From assembly GCA_013397435.1 (NCBI GenBank), contig VZRG01000869.1, forward strand, positions 240,802 to 304,801: a stretch of 64,000 nucleotides of DNA, read 5' to 3'. This document shows positions 23,970 through 36,236 of the stretch, piece after piece. Numbering within the stretch: the first letter of the stretch is position 1; each line of letters opens with the position of its first letter. This DNA comes from Erythrocercus mccallii (Eukaryota; Chordata; Aves; Passeriformes; Dicruridae). The notes under the pieces were generated by a model, which had not been told where the DNA came from, searched no databases, and saw only the letters and a list, made by a program, of their open reading frames with translations. A program made the translations under genes and the position numbers.

Positions 23970-26900
23970 TTTTTAAGGACCAAAGAGCTCAAATCCAAAT
24001 TTAGGAACAGGTTTAGACAGGAAGTGGTATTGGTGGTTGGTGGAAATATCAGCCAGAAGAAACTGATTTCTTGGTTCTTGTTTTCAAAGTGATTGTTTTA
24101 CTTCTGCCATTGTTTTTCTGAAATTTGTGGCTTTGTTGAACCCTCTTTGCCTTTTGGACAGCAGAAGGTGCCTTGGGTAGCTGAACTGCAGAAGAAACCA
24201 TTCTCATTGAGTTGTAGAAGGGGCTGGAAGCTTTAGAGAAGAAATGCAGCCTCCTGCATCCATAGGTTTATTTGTTTAAGACCTTTTCTACCCCTCAAAT
24301 ATACTCCCTATTCCTACAGCAAGTCAGCAAGAGAATAAAGTGGACTGGTGTTCTCTGTAGCTGGGTTTCACTGCATCTCTTTAGCTCTACTGAGGTGTTT
24401 GAGTTTTGTGGCACAAAACTCTGGGAAGTGGAGGACTGTAGGAAATGTCTGTGTGCATGGATCCAGTTGGAATCTGCTGCTCAGCAGTGTCATCTGCACT
24501 CTGCTGATATCACAGGGTGACATCCCTTGGACTGGCAGGAGCTTGTTGGAATGGTGAGGCTGGATGTTGGTGTCCTGACTGCAGAGGAATCCTGCCTGTC
24601 TGCTCACTGTTCACACCACAGGAAGGATCAATTCCTGAGATGCTCTGTGGGGATGGAGGGAAGTTAGATCTGGAGTGGTTTAAGCTGTCTTTTTTTTTCC
24701 TCTGTTGAATGTCACACTGTGCAAGCAAAGACTTATTGAGGAGGAGAGGTTATAGAACACATTTCAAAAATAGTTGAAAATTGAGCGTATTTGGATTTTA
24801 GTGACCAAATTCATAGGACCTGATCCCTCTCCAAGCTAGGCTGGAAGAACACAGCCATCCTGTTCACCCACTAGTGGGGCAGGTCCAGCTGCTCCTGGGT
24901 ACCATCAGACCCTTGCCTCAGAGGTGTCCTCTCCTGAGCCACTCAGAGCTGCACCAGAGCCAAGCTGTGGTCAGTGTCAGTGCTGCTTCTTGGCAGCAGA
25001 GCCAAAAACGAAAAACAAAGTGCTTAAAAGAACAAAACTAGAATAGATTTCTCCACAAAAGCACTTTGCTTAACATAATCCTGGCTACCTTGTTTTGGGG
25101 AGAAGAACAACATGATTTTGGAGCTGCATGGGCTGGGCAGCTGGGACAGTGCAACTACAAGGTGAAGCTCAGCCTCACTGTCCTCACCTGGCTGGAGTTC
25201 ACCTCCTATTTCTCTTGAAATTCACTGAGAAGGGGCCTTGTTCCCTGTGATCCTTGTGTCTCCCACTCAAGGGTTTGAAGAACACTCCTCCTCCTCTCCA
25301 GCAGGATGGGTGCTGCTAGACTGAGCTCACTTGAAACCACTCCATTGCTCACCAAGGCCATGGCTGCCTGTGGGGTGACCTCACCTTCTCCTGAACTTTG
25401 TGCTCCTGGGTGTTTGTTCTTGGAAGGATTTGAACTTGTTGTCTGACACAAGTGCTGAGCTGAATTAGTTGAACAGGCTGCTCTAACTCACATCAGACAC
25501 GTCCTTCTGCTTTGTCTGTGAGGACACTGAAGGCTGCCATACCGCCATCCACTCCTTTCTTCTTGTGTTTTTCTGCAGTCTTGGTCCTCTCTGGCAGCTT
25601 AGGTTTAAACATCTGGTGCTTAAAGTCACATGGAAATGTATTTCCCATCCAGTCAGTCAGCTTTATGGGGTTTAAATGTCCTCATAACATCTTTCCTTAA
25701 GGCTTCAGCCCGAGGTAGTATCTGTAACTCAAATTTATTCCCAAATAATTACTTGGTGCTGATATTTTGGTCATTAATAGCCTTTTTAGTTGAAAACCTT
25801 GTGGTATCTCAGCTCCCTGGTATCTCCCTGTCCATGCTCTGTGGTCTCACAGTGGGCTCAGCTCAGCTCAGTGTGCTCCTGGCTCTCCAGGAACTGGAGC
25901 AGAGCTCTCCATGGCCACGCTGATCTAAGTGCTTGGCAGAGGCACAGCCTGTTTCTAAAATTGTCTCCAAGATAGTTTTCCATGGATTTGCATCTCCTAG
26001 ACAGCTGAGCTGGGTGGTATTTTATATGGTGTCATTGTTTGTTTAGCTAATGAGGTAGGGAAAAACAAAGGGCTGGGATCCTTGGCTCTGTGAAACAGCT
26101 GTCAACAAGTGGCCCGAACAGAGTGGATGAGCAGGGACTGAGCAGCCAGGGCACTGAGCTGGGGCTCTGAGGGATGGTTTTGATTCCTGACTCAACACAG
26201 TCATGGATGAAATGCAAGAAAGGATGCCTCAGCCCAAAAAGCAGAGGGAGATGCTGGGAACTGTGTGCTTTTGCTGGTTCTCTCCCCCAAGGAGGAGCTG
26301 CTGCTGGAGACCAGCTTTTATCTGCCACTGCCCACCTGGAAAGAAGGTGACCCCTTCTGCAAACATTCCCAGAGCCTTCCTTCTGGAAGATCTTGCCCAC
26401 AGAAGGGTGGATTCTCTCCCTCATATCTTGTGCTCTACCGTGTAATCTGGGCCATTCCTTTAGTTGTTTTTATCTGGTGCTGAGGAGCCTGGAGGAAAGC
26501 CCCTGTCCAGAGGAGCTCTGCTGGAGAGCAGAAAGCACAAGGAAAACAATAAAATATTTTCTTGCAGCCCCCCTTTAGTTTGCCATTTTGACTTCAGATG
26601 CAAGCTGCCATCATTTCCACATGGAGCAGCCACATGAAAAGCACCACTAAACAGTTCTCTTGAGTTTCTCAACAAGAAACACAGCAGCTAAATATATTTA
26701 ATCTGTGTATATTGTTCATCTTGGCTTTAATTTCCTGTTCTCAAAAGGTTTAGGAATTTAAACCCATGAATCATTACTGAAGCTGTTAATGCTTGGAGTC
26801 TTTTTCAGAAATGGAGGTAAAGGAACTTAATACCAGCTTAGCACAAATTCAGCCAGAACAACTCTGTGAGAAGTTCCTACCATCTCAGAGATACCTCTTG

Positions 26901-27562
26901 GTTTCTAAACATGACAAAAGCTGTAAGAAGTGGGTAGCTGGATGAGATCATTCTCCCCCAGGTAAACGGGGTGCATCCATTAAAAAATCTCTCTCTGGCA
27001 GGTTATGGGCTGCCTCATCCCCATCTGGAGAGCTTCGGAACTGTGCTGTTCCTCTGTTTCTAAAATTACAGCATCTATTGAAGCAGGGACTCTTTCAGAG
27101 TGCAATCATGAGATTTCTCTGGGACTGGAGGTCATGCACTTACTCCTGTTGAATAAAAAATTGGAAGAAATCTTTGCTCAGTTCCATTTCACTGGGCCGT
27201 CAGGTGGCTGCTTTTATACCTGCAGGATCCTCCCAAAGTCCTGACCTGAACAGGCTCCCAGATATGCCAGAAGCAAGATCTGGCTGTGAGATACTTCACT
27301 GAAGGATGGTGGCTTCCACTTCTCTACAGATGGAAAAGGATTTGTGGGAAATCAAGTTATTCATATATCTTCAAGAACCTGGTGGGGCTGGAAGACTGTG
27401 CCAGACTTCCATTGAATCCTCTGGGATTGAACACTGAAAGTCAAAACAGGAAGTCCAGGAGAACTCATGGAAAGGTCCTAACTAGTGATTGTAGTCAGAA
27501 GTGAAACAAAAACTATGTGGGGACTGTTTTTATATTTTTGTCTTGGCTTTAGTTCTAGAATG

Positions 27563-27657
27563 TCATAGAAATAGGAAATTACTGAGGTGGGAAGTGACTT
27601 CTGGAGGTCTTTTAGTCCAATCCCCTACTCACGGCAGGGCCGACTGCCTGGTTGACA
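27563..27657 (-). mobile_element. CR1 LINE 3' end fragment
   Basis: TCATAGAAATAGGAAATTAC, GGTGGGAAGTGACTTCTGGA, GGTCTTTTAGTCCAATCCCC and then GGCAGGGCCGACTGCCTGGT follow the reverse complement of an avian CR1 3' end (AGAATCATTAAGGTTGGAAG...GACCTCTGGAGGTCATCTAG...CAAAGCAGGGCCAACT). Short and diverged. Confidence 0.75.
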
Positions 27658-30540
27658 ATATTGATAAATGTAAGTGTTCAGAGGAAGCTGCCTCATTCTT
27701 GTTTGATTTGTACCTCTGGGTAGCATAAAACCATAGAAACTACAAGGCAGCTGCAGGAAAACATTTGGAAGGAACACACTTCATCCTCCTTAGCAGGCTT
27801 GCACTAATGATTTGTCTCTTCAGGTTGGAAGAGAAATGGTCTGGTTTCTAGCATCTGCCTTCCTTCACCTCCCTCAGGAGAAGGAAGGCCCTGGTGTAGA
27901 GGAGGCAGTCCTGCTTCATCCTGCTGCCTGTGCAGGGGCTGTGCTGCAGAGCTGCTGCCTACTGAGCTGAGAAATTGGTTTCTGTGCATTTGTGCTGTGG
28001 CTGGAGCCCTTGCTGTCCAGCAAGTGTGTGGTGGGAGGAGGGATGGGGATAAGGGGTAGGAGGCAGAGCAGTGTGTTGTGTCAGCTCAGGAATGTGCTGG
28101 CTTGGGAAGGGCCTGGATCTCCAGCCATCCTGCACCAAGTCATTTCACATCCTAATGGTGATGGAGCTGCAGCAGGTTTGTGCCAAGTGAAAGCAGTACC
28201 CTGTTTGGGAAGAACTGCACTATTTGCTTTTATATTTATGAAAATGGAAGTGAACTCTAATGAGAAATGAGGACATGCCTACATCTGTACAATACATCTG
28301 TAGTTTGCATTTTTCTCTTCTAAAACTCTGTCTCTCAAATGTTAGAGACCTATAAAGCAGAATGCTAAGAAATGCATCTCCTGTGAGCTGCAGCCCTCAG
28401 TACCAGAAATGTTGGCTGAGTCTGAGTATCTGAGGGTGTTCATTGTGGTCCTTTCAGCAAAGCATCTGTGAGCACATTCTGGGAAGTTTGGATTCCCTCC
28501 TGACTCCCAGCAGAGCCCTGTGACCTGCTTGCCTCTCATGAAGGAAAAGGCTCTGTCTCCTTCTCGCCTGTTTTCTATCATCAGTGAGCTCGAGTCTGTG
28601 AGGCTGCAGTCCATAGCCGTATCTCTTCCTTTCACAGAGTGGCTCTGGAGCCACTCCTGTCCCTGGAACAAGTGCACTCAGAGCCAGAAAGCATCAGGCT
28701 CTGTCAGAGCCTCCAGGGCTGTCTCTCCATCTGTTTGTTTAATGACGTGCAGCAGCTTCATCTCCGACTTCACCCCTCAGGACAATAATCCACTCTGATG
28801 TCTAGGCCAGCCAGCTATTCTTCCGAGACCAGACTGCAGTTGGGGCACTGTAGGCCAGAGAACACTTAAAAGTCTTTTTATGAATAGCTTTTATGGCTCA
28901 AAATGTTGCTCTGAGATCTGCAGGACACGCAGAATGCTCGCTGGAGTTTGCCTGCTTGTTTTCTGCTGAAGGAAGGGATGCGCCTCAAAATCCAGATATG
29001 CTGATTCCTGAGATCACTGAGTGAGAGTGGCAAAGCTTTAGGGAAGAGAGACTTCAGTGAAGTGCTGATTTCAAAATCCTCCTTTGCTTTGCTTGCTTGG
29101 CTTCCATGGCCTTTGGTGTGAGAAAATTGAATGGCTTCTTTCTGTACAGATGTTAATGTGTCAGGAGGGAAGAGTGGCAGGGACCCTAATCCTAACCATA
29201 CCCCCTTAGGAGAGCCCAGGTGGTACTAGTCTGAGTGAAACACCCTCCCAGAAAGGAAACACATCCAGGGATATGCTTTGGATTTAGTGCCCTATTACAT
29301 AAGGGGAAACATACCCTTGGGATCACAAAAGAAAATATTTGTCTTTCTCATGGTCCATTATAGGTCTTCCCTTTTGTTTTGGAGGTGGAGATTGTGAGCA
29401 GTCTGTTGTATCTCACACCGTGTCTCTCAGGCAGAGCAAAGAGGTTACACAGCTACTCTGGTTCTGTGCATCAGCCCTTGAACAAAAAGGAGTTCTGTTC
29501 TACCATGTGCAACCTGGGCCCAGGGCACTGTGAACAAGAATTTCTGAAGCAGGTGATATGACCTTAGGGCCCTTTGTATGGTCCATGTGCTCTTGGCTCA
29601 CAACGGGACCAGGACAAGATGGGGCCTGGGAATGGCAGGGGCAGCTACTCCACCTGCTCTGCCATCGAGAAACTCACACCAGCCAAATATCTGCATCTGA
29701 ACATCTGCAGTGGCTGGCAAAGGCAGTGCCAGGCTGGATGAAATGCAAGCCCTGAATTACAGAGACAGATGGAGCGGGGTAAGAGGGAGGCATGGGTCAG
29801 GGGGAAGCAGCAGCTGATGCGTGCAGGCGGCTTTCTCCAGGGTGAAGGAACAGGAGCAATTTCCTTCCCAGAGTCAGCCGTTACCCAGCATGGTGCTGAG
29901 CACAGCGGGCACCATCCATGGGAAGGTGCCAGCAGTGCATTAACAAAAGCCCTGCCGAAGAACAGAGCAGGGTTATCATTCAGCCAGGAGCTGCAGCTCT
30001 CAAAAGAGCCACGGATGAAGAACACAGACGGGAGCATGTGTCTGCACCCACCCACCCGTGTAACTACGGGATGTGTGCCCAGGGCATGCTGCCCTGCTTG
30101 GGTCTGCTGTCCTGAGGGCTTCCATACAAAAGCTTCTCCATTTGCTTGAGCCTGTATTTAGTCGAGGAGCTTGACTTCAGTGAAACAAGGTCAAACCCTC
30201 CTAAAACCAGGAGCTGAGGGCAATTTTGAATGCTTGGGTTGATTGCATTGAGTGGGATCCTGGAGCTTGAACATTTTAAGATGCTTCCATTTAGGGCATC
30301 ATTAATTGATGATGAAAGTCAGGGCGACTGAAGTCTGTCCCCATCATACATTTGTGAAAGAGCCTCACAGCTCTGGAGGAAGCAGGAAAATGCTTGCTTG
30401 CAGTGCCTTTGGAGTGGGAAGGCCCATGGATAGGTGGGAGCCTTTCCATTTCCATAGCACAGCATCTCATGGAGTTTATCCACCGCAATCAGCTTTTCAC
30501 ATTACTCCATTTGCATCCTGATAATAGCAGACCAAGGCGG
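27658..30540. other. Non-coding stretch, no gene seen
   Basis: No recognised gene or named repeat. An 18-bp near-palindromic TAAT-containing site lies at 30297-30314, close to the CpG-rich patch that follows. Confidence 0.5.
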
Positions 30541-31150
30541 TTTTCTCCATTATAAAACTCTCCCTCGGAACCGCCTTATTCAGAGGTGTTCAGGAAATCT
30601 GGCTCGTTCCCCTCCTCTTCCCTGCTCCCCCAAAGCGCTTTTCTTTCTCCAGAAGCAGCGTGTTGCATCTTTCCCTCGCCCTGGCAGATGGATTGGTCTG
30701 ATTGTGTCAGCTCGGGGTTATTGCTGCTACCTGCTATTTTAGCAGGAGGAGCCCCCGCGTGCGGGAGAGAACAAAGCCCGAAGGTTCCCGAGGTCCCCAT
30801 TGATGCAGGAGGCACCGAACGCCAAAGAGATAAGAGAGACGCAGCAAGATCCTCCTCCATCGCTCCCCCTCCCTCGCCCTCCGATTCAAGGAGCGGAGGC
30901 TGGTTTGTGAATGAGGAGCCGGAGCTCGCTCAGATGGAACAAATACCAATAAAGGAGCACAATAGCGGCTGCTCCCGAGCCGGAGCCGGCAAGGAAAAGG
31001 TAGCAGTTCTCAAGAGGGGGCTCATTTCCCGAGGAGTCATTGGTGCGTGACAGATGGAAGGAACTAATAAAACATTATGGACTCGCAGAGCTTTGATCTT
31101 CCTGCGTTTTTTCATTTTCCCCCCTTCTTCCCGAGGGTACAGGCTGTGTT
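30541..31150. promoter_or_regulatory. CpG-rich patch with TATA-like box
   Basis: Roughly 30 CpG dinucleotides in about 600 bases by eye, against very few in the flanks. A TATAAAA (30551-30557) lies at the left edge on the plus strand, which would place a start near 30580. Inside are a CAGATG E-box (31052-31057, in GACAGATGGAAG) and a CTTTGATC TCF/LEF-like site near 31091. A 154-codon plus-strand frame (30586-31050) covers much of it, but it opens with GTG, and its Ser/Pro/Arg-rich composition and missing family features argue against coding. It could be a promoter of an unannotated transcript, a 5' non-coding exon, or a developmental enhancer. Sequence alone does not decide. Confidence 0.4.
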
Positions 31151-34100
31151 ATCTAAATGAATGGGGTGGAAATCTCATTTGGAAAAGGCTACCCTGGCAG
31201 CGTGGCTTGTGGAGGGAGGGAGGGAATGTCAGCAGACCACTCCAGCACCGGGCTTTGGTGCGGGCTGGATTTTTGCTGCAGCAGGTTTTAATCGCTTTTG
31301 AAGCACCTGTACCCCTTCCCATTCTGGTCCCAGTGAGTCTTTCTGCCTGCTTGTAGGTCTGCTGGAGCAGGAGTGGGATAAGTACAGCCATTTTGCAGCT
31401 TTGTGCTCATTTTGCAGGTTCTGGTCTATGTGCAAGAAAGAGTAAATGCATTTTTGGGGTCAATGCGCTTTCCTATTTCTGTTCCAACTGCTGCAGCTCA
31501 CAGGGACCCAGCAGCCTTGAGCTGGGGCCCTCAGCAGCCAACAGCTTTTAATCTGATTTTCTTACTGTGACTAATCTTTAGGGTAAATAGGTATGAGTTT
31601 TGTCTCCTTGGCTGTGAAGCAGAGAAATTTGTTTTCTTTCTAGAGAAGTCACCGTGGTAAGAGCCCGAGCCCTGGGGCTTGAATGGAGAGCACGAGTACT
31701 GGCTGCGTGCAGAGTGAGTTCCCTGGACAGTGAGAGCCCTCCTGGATTTCAGGCTGTCTCTGCTGCTGTGTCAGTCTGGCTGTCTGCACAAACAGCTTAG
31801 CAAGTCACTGAGGGCTTTATTGCTGCATAGGATTAAACTGGGGTCGTTTTTTTCTCTCCCCTTAAGAGTGTTTGTGAGTGGCTCTCTTGAAAATGCTTTC
31901 CTTGATTTATCTGGTCTGACTGCTCAGAATTACTTCTTTCCTGAGCCCCTGCCTTGGTCCTGTCACCCTCCCTTGCCTCCCCTGAGCAGCTCCACCTGGC
32001 CATGGCAGTTCTGTCACTGTCATCATTCTATTCTGCACGCTGGCCTTGATGGATCTCCCAGGCCTGGCAGCACTGTCCCCTGTCTTGGCCCCTCCTGCCA
32101 GCCGAGGTATAAACCCCCTCCACGGTGAAACCATGACTCCCCCATTGTTCACTCCCTGTTGTTTTGCCCGTTCCAACCTATGGAAATAGATGCTCTGTCC
32201 CTGAAATGGTGGAGTTAACAATGCTGTGAGGGTCTTGCATCACCAGACCCTGGAGTTTATGCCTGAGAAAAGTTTGAATTGGTGTAGAGGGCATCATTGC
32301 CCCTTGTGTGTTGGCATAGCTCCATGTTTAATTCCTGGAACAGAGGTGGGGAGGTGAGGGTTCTGCTGTATGTAGAGGGGAAAACTCAGTACCTTTGTTT
32401 CAGCTTTTATTATGAGGCCATTCTGTTCCAGATACTGTATTTTGCTTTTTTGGTCCATGCATTTATTACATTCCTTGGCTGGTCCCTTGGGCACTTAAAT
32501 CACAATAGCTGGGGGCCTCTGGATTAGGGTGCAACAGTAAATCTGCAGATGTACAACCATGCACTAATTTCCAGCTGCGCTACAGATCTTGCTTGCTTGG
32601 CTTAGTTTTAGCAGAAAGCCCATGGGTTCCTGCTTTTTTTCTAATTGGTTACTCCCTTGGCTGAGCAGGGTGGAGGGAAGGAGGAACTCTGCCCCTAGGT
32701 GGGTGCAGAAGTGTGTCCATGGCCAGGAAGAGCCAGATACTAAAGGATGCAGGTGATATCCTGGGCACTGGGCAGGGAGATGCTTTTGAGAGTCAGGACT
32801 GGATTGTCTTTTTAGTTTGTATTGTTTAACACTCAGAAACCTGATCAATTATGAGTTAAAATTGCTCTTCTGTCCTTTAAATTTATGAGCAAACTAGGGA
32901 GAGAGGCCTTTACAGATTGAATGCTTAAAATAACATCTTGAGGGGTTTTATTTTTTTAAACTTGGTTTGCCAAAAACTCTTACTAGACAAGAAAACATTG
33001 CAAAATACCACATTCTCCTTAGATGATAACATTGTTTCCTGCCCTGCTCTAATACCAGCCTATTGCCTCAATTCCTGGGATTGCTTTACTCAAGTGTTTG
33101 TGTTCTCCACTGGGCTGGACTTTGACACTTCCTACTGCTTTTGGAGGCCTGGCTGAAACTGCCCCATGGCTGGAGGCAGCACAGCTCAATGCTCGCTTGC
33201 TCCTCTGGACCTAAATCCATGTTTCCAGCTGATAATCCTGACAAGATCCCACCCCTTCACCTCCAGAGAGCCAGCTGGCATATGTAAATCCAACCAACTG
33301 GATTTATAATTGCCACATGGAAGTGACAAGATAAGTGCCAAAGCTGCATCCCTCAGCTATCCCCCAGGAGCATCACTGAGCTCTGGAGTTCAGCTCCTCA
33401 CAGATAACACAGTACCTTCTGCAGACAGATGGGTTTTGACTTCAGAACACCCCGGTGTGAGACTGGTGGCTCTGGCTGTGTTTGGAGCAGATGTACCTGC
33501 CTGGAGTCCTGTGTTACTCCTGTTACCCCATCCCCAAAACAAACACCTGATTTCTTGCCTCTGTTTCCACTACAATGCTCCTTTTAGACCAACATGATCC
33601 AAAATCCACCAGCAAGTTGAGGTGGGCTCTGTGGGGAGGGTATTTTGCATGAAAACGAAGCTGGAGGCAGACAGAAGGTTGGTGAGCCTCCCTGGGTGTG
33701 CTCTGGTGACCCTGTCATCCCTGGTGGCCTGTGGCCATTGTCCCTGTCTGGTGCCATGGATTCAGCCTGGCTTTCCTAGCCCTGTGTGATGCAATAAACC
33801 AGCATCTCCTCTCAGCAGAGTGGGCAATGACAGGACCAGAAACTGGCCTGAGTACAGCCAGTGGCAGGACCAGAAACTGCCCCTCTTCCCAGCTCCTGTG
33901 TCCCTGCAGGGGCTGGCAAGGATTTCTCCTCACAGGTTTGTGTCATGTGGAGCACATCAGCTCCGTGTGCTGTTTACTGCCTCGACTGCTCCAGAAATAT
34001 TTCACAGGGGGGAAAGCTCTTGGCCAGGGCAAAGTTGAATTTTCCAGACTGTTCCCACTGGGGTTTCATTGCTTGCAACTTTTAGTGTGGTTATTTTCTT

Positions 34101-36096
34101 TCTCTCCTTAAGCCCAGGCCTCTGTAACCTTAATTAGCTGACTGTGGATGTAACCTTGCTTGATACATGGTGGTTTTGATGGGGAAATGTAAGCAATGGA
34201 GGTGGTGAGTAGAGATGCTGGGTAGGGATTGTGGCTTTGGTCTGTGGAAAAAATTGAAGAGTTAGTGTCTTTTCTTCCACTCTTTCTTCTTCCTGAACCT
34301 GGATACAAACTCAGAATTTTCCACCTCAAAACCCCACACAGCAAAACAAGAACTTGCAGATCCCACCTCCCATTCTCACTTCAAATAAAAACTTTAACCC
34401 TCTTTATCACCTGTATTTAAACAAAAATTCTTATAAATACCCCAAAGTATTTCTTGTGACTTGTTACTTTAAAAATGTCAAAGTAGGAATTTCAAAGCTT
34501 TTTTTCTTTTCCCCAATCAGTGTTTAACTAAAATATTTCAGTGTGTTTGTTGAATTATGGGTTTGTTTAAAATAGGAGATTTCTTTGCATATCTGTTCTT
34601 GCTGGCAGCTCCCCAGCAGGTTGTGGGGACAGTTCAGTTCTGGAGACAGGTCCCGGTGTGACCCCTGAGCTGGACAAAGGCAGGACCTGGACAGGTTCCT
34701 GTGTCAACTCAGAGAAGGTTTCTCCACTGCTCTGTACTCACTGGAACAACTGAGTAAACTGAGAGAACATCCAGAGCTGCAGTGGCCTCCTCCTCTGTCC
34801 CATGCAGCTGAGCTCATCCCAGGGATGTCACTCGCTCCTGCTGGAGTGTGGCAAGCAGCTCTCTCCAGGATTTTGGTGCTACTCAGCTGGGATTAACATC
34901 AAATTTCCATCTCTGAGAGAGAAGAGCAAAAAACACCAGCATACTCCCAGCTGGGCTGGCAAGGTGCTTCCCACCCAGCCTTGCTCTCTGCATAACCCCT
35001 GCCTTTGCCTTCTGATGTGACCAGTGCAGAAAGGATTAGAGACATTCTTGTAACTGCTCCAAAGTAACAGATGTTCCCAGCAGTGGGAATCTCCTCTACC
35101 CTGTGTGGGAGCAACATTCAGTACAACCTTAGCTCCATGTTAGTTGTACCTCCAGTCTGTAATTTCCACAAGGAGGTGGAGACAGTGGCAGCTTAGGAGA
35201 TACCCAAGTATGTTTGGGTCTAAAATGACAAATATTAGAGGGGTGACATGTGCAGGTAGACATTCATCCTGGGCTGTGCAGCACAGCCACCTTTAATTCT
35301 GGGATGCCCAACACAAACTCAGTATGGTTTATCCAAGTCTCTGCCAGGAAGAGAAGCTGGCTTCCTTTCTGCTTTATTAGTAGGGAACAAAATTGAAACT
35401 GTGCTGTGTTCTGCTGCCAGGACCTGGTGGCTATGTCCTGGCAGAAGTGTGGAGAGAAGCCCAGGAGGGACAGAGCTTCCTAGAAGTGTTCACCTCTACC
35501 ATTGTGTTTGAAAAATATCTTATTCAGTTCTGCAAGGGTAAATCCTACAGGGGACTGTCCCCAAGCTTGATTTTATTTTTCATGCAGTTTTCCCTGGTGT
35601 GTTTTTCTTGTGCTTCCTTCTCAAGACTGTCAGGAACAGAGCCCTGCAGGCCAGGTATCCATCAGCCCCCAGCCTGGCTCTGCTTGCTGTGCTCTTGCTC
35701 AGTGTGCAGCCTCTCCCATGAGGCACCACACACCACAGTTCATTGCAGAGAACGTGGTGAATCTCTGGGGTATCTGAGATGGTCTGCAGAGACCTTTCCA
35801 GGTCTGTGCATTCCCATTCCCAAGGTCAAACAGAAGGCCCAAAGTGAGTGGTCCTTTGCCTGCCTACAGCCACAGGAGGTATTGCTCGCAGACAGCTTCC
35901 CTCACTGCTTCCTCATCCCCTTTCCCACCACTCTTCCCTTTCTTGCCTTGAGCAAGCCCTCCACAGCAGAGGCTTTGGGGAGCCCCCAAGAAGGGAGCAG
36001 GATAGTTTGCTGGTGTATGCGTGGCAGGTCTTGCTTCAGAGCAAAGAGGCAGCCGCCCTTGGATACTTGGATGCCCAAGAGATTTCATGGAACTCC
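31151..36096. other. Non-coding stretch, no gene seen
   Basis: No recognised gene. It contains a 15-base direct repeat at 33831-33879 and an unusually long open frame (35384-36229), discussed under findings, whose end is made of SINE sequence. Confidence 0.5.
33831..33879. repeat. 15-bp direct repeat, 34-bp period
   Basis: CAGGACCAGAAACTG occurs at 33831-33845 and again at 33865-33879. Confidence 0.85.
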
Positions 36097-36236
36097 AATT
36101 TCACAGAACATTTTGGATTGGAAGGCACCTACAAGGATTATCAGGTCCATCTCCTGTGTGAAAGGCCCACAGAGGGATGAAACTCACCTTGACAGATTAT
36201 CAACACCATGCTCTGACCAACTGACTTAATTCAGGG
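36097..36236 (-). mobile_element. tRNA-Ile-derived SINE with CR1-like tail (TguSINE1-type)
   Basis: Read on the reverse strand, the head runs AGTCAGTTGGTCAGAGCATG, GTGTTGATAATCTGTCAAGG and TGAGTTTCATCCCT. This follows tRNA-Ile(AAT), which has TAGCTCAGTTGGTTAGAGCG, TGGTGCTAATAACGCCAAGG and a GGTTCGATCCC B box. The A box corresponds to about 36210-36229 and the B box to about 36174-36184. After a short body, the tail reads GATAATCCTTGTAGGTGCCT, TCCAATCCAAAATGTTCTGT, which is the CR1 3' end that such SINEs use to borrow CR1 reverse transcriptase. Zebra finch TguSINE1 has this architecture. Substitutions and small indels in both boxes suggest an old, inactive copy. It is not a functional tRNA gene, since the acceptor and T-arm pairings are lost. 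No clear target-site duplication is visible. Confidence 0.82.

Larger units (their letters stand above)
21487..27562. other. Non-coding stretch, no gene seen
   Basis: About 6 kb without a recognisable gene or named transposon. It contains an A/C-rich simple stretch (about 23461-23530) and a (TTG)9 microsatellite. Several splice-like sites occur (for example CAG|GTGAGC at 23166, and on the reverse strand CAG|GTGAGG near 25185), but none bounds a convincing exon. Confidence 0.5.

Noticed and set aside
30586..31050. 154-codon coding sequence across the CpG-rich patch
   Set aside because: It opens with GTG; GC-rich DNA lowers stop frequency; Ser/Pro/Arg-rich translation without domains. A regulatory reading is more likely.
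33785..33830. LTR end with a poly(A) signal (GCAATAAACCAGCATCTCCT)
   Set aside because: A single AATAAA with a vaguely LTR-like phrase, but no terminal TG...CA ends, TATA or CCAAT in the right positions.
36170..36236. A tRNA-Ile gene on the reverse strand
   Set aside because: The similarity to tRNA-Ile is clear, but acceptor-stem and T-arm pairing are lost and a CR1-like tail follows, so it is the head of a SINE.
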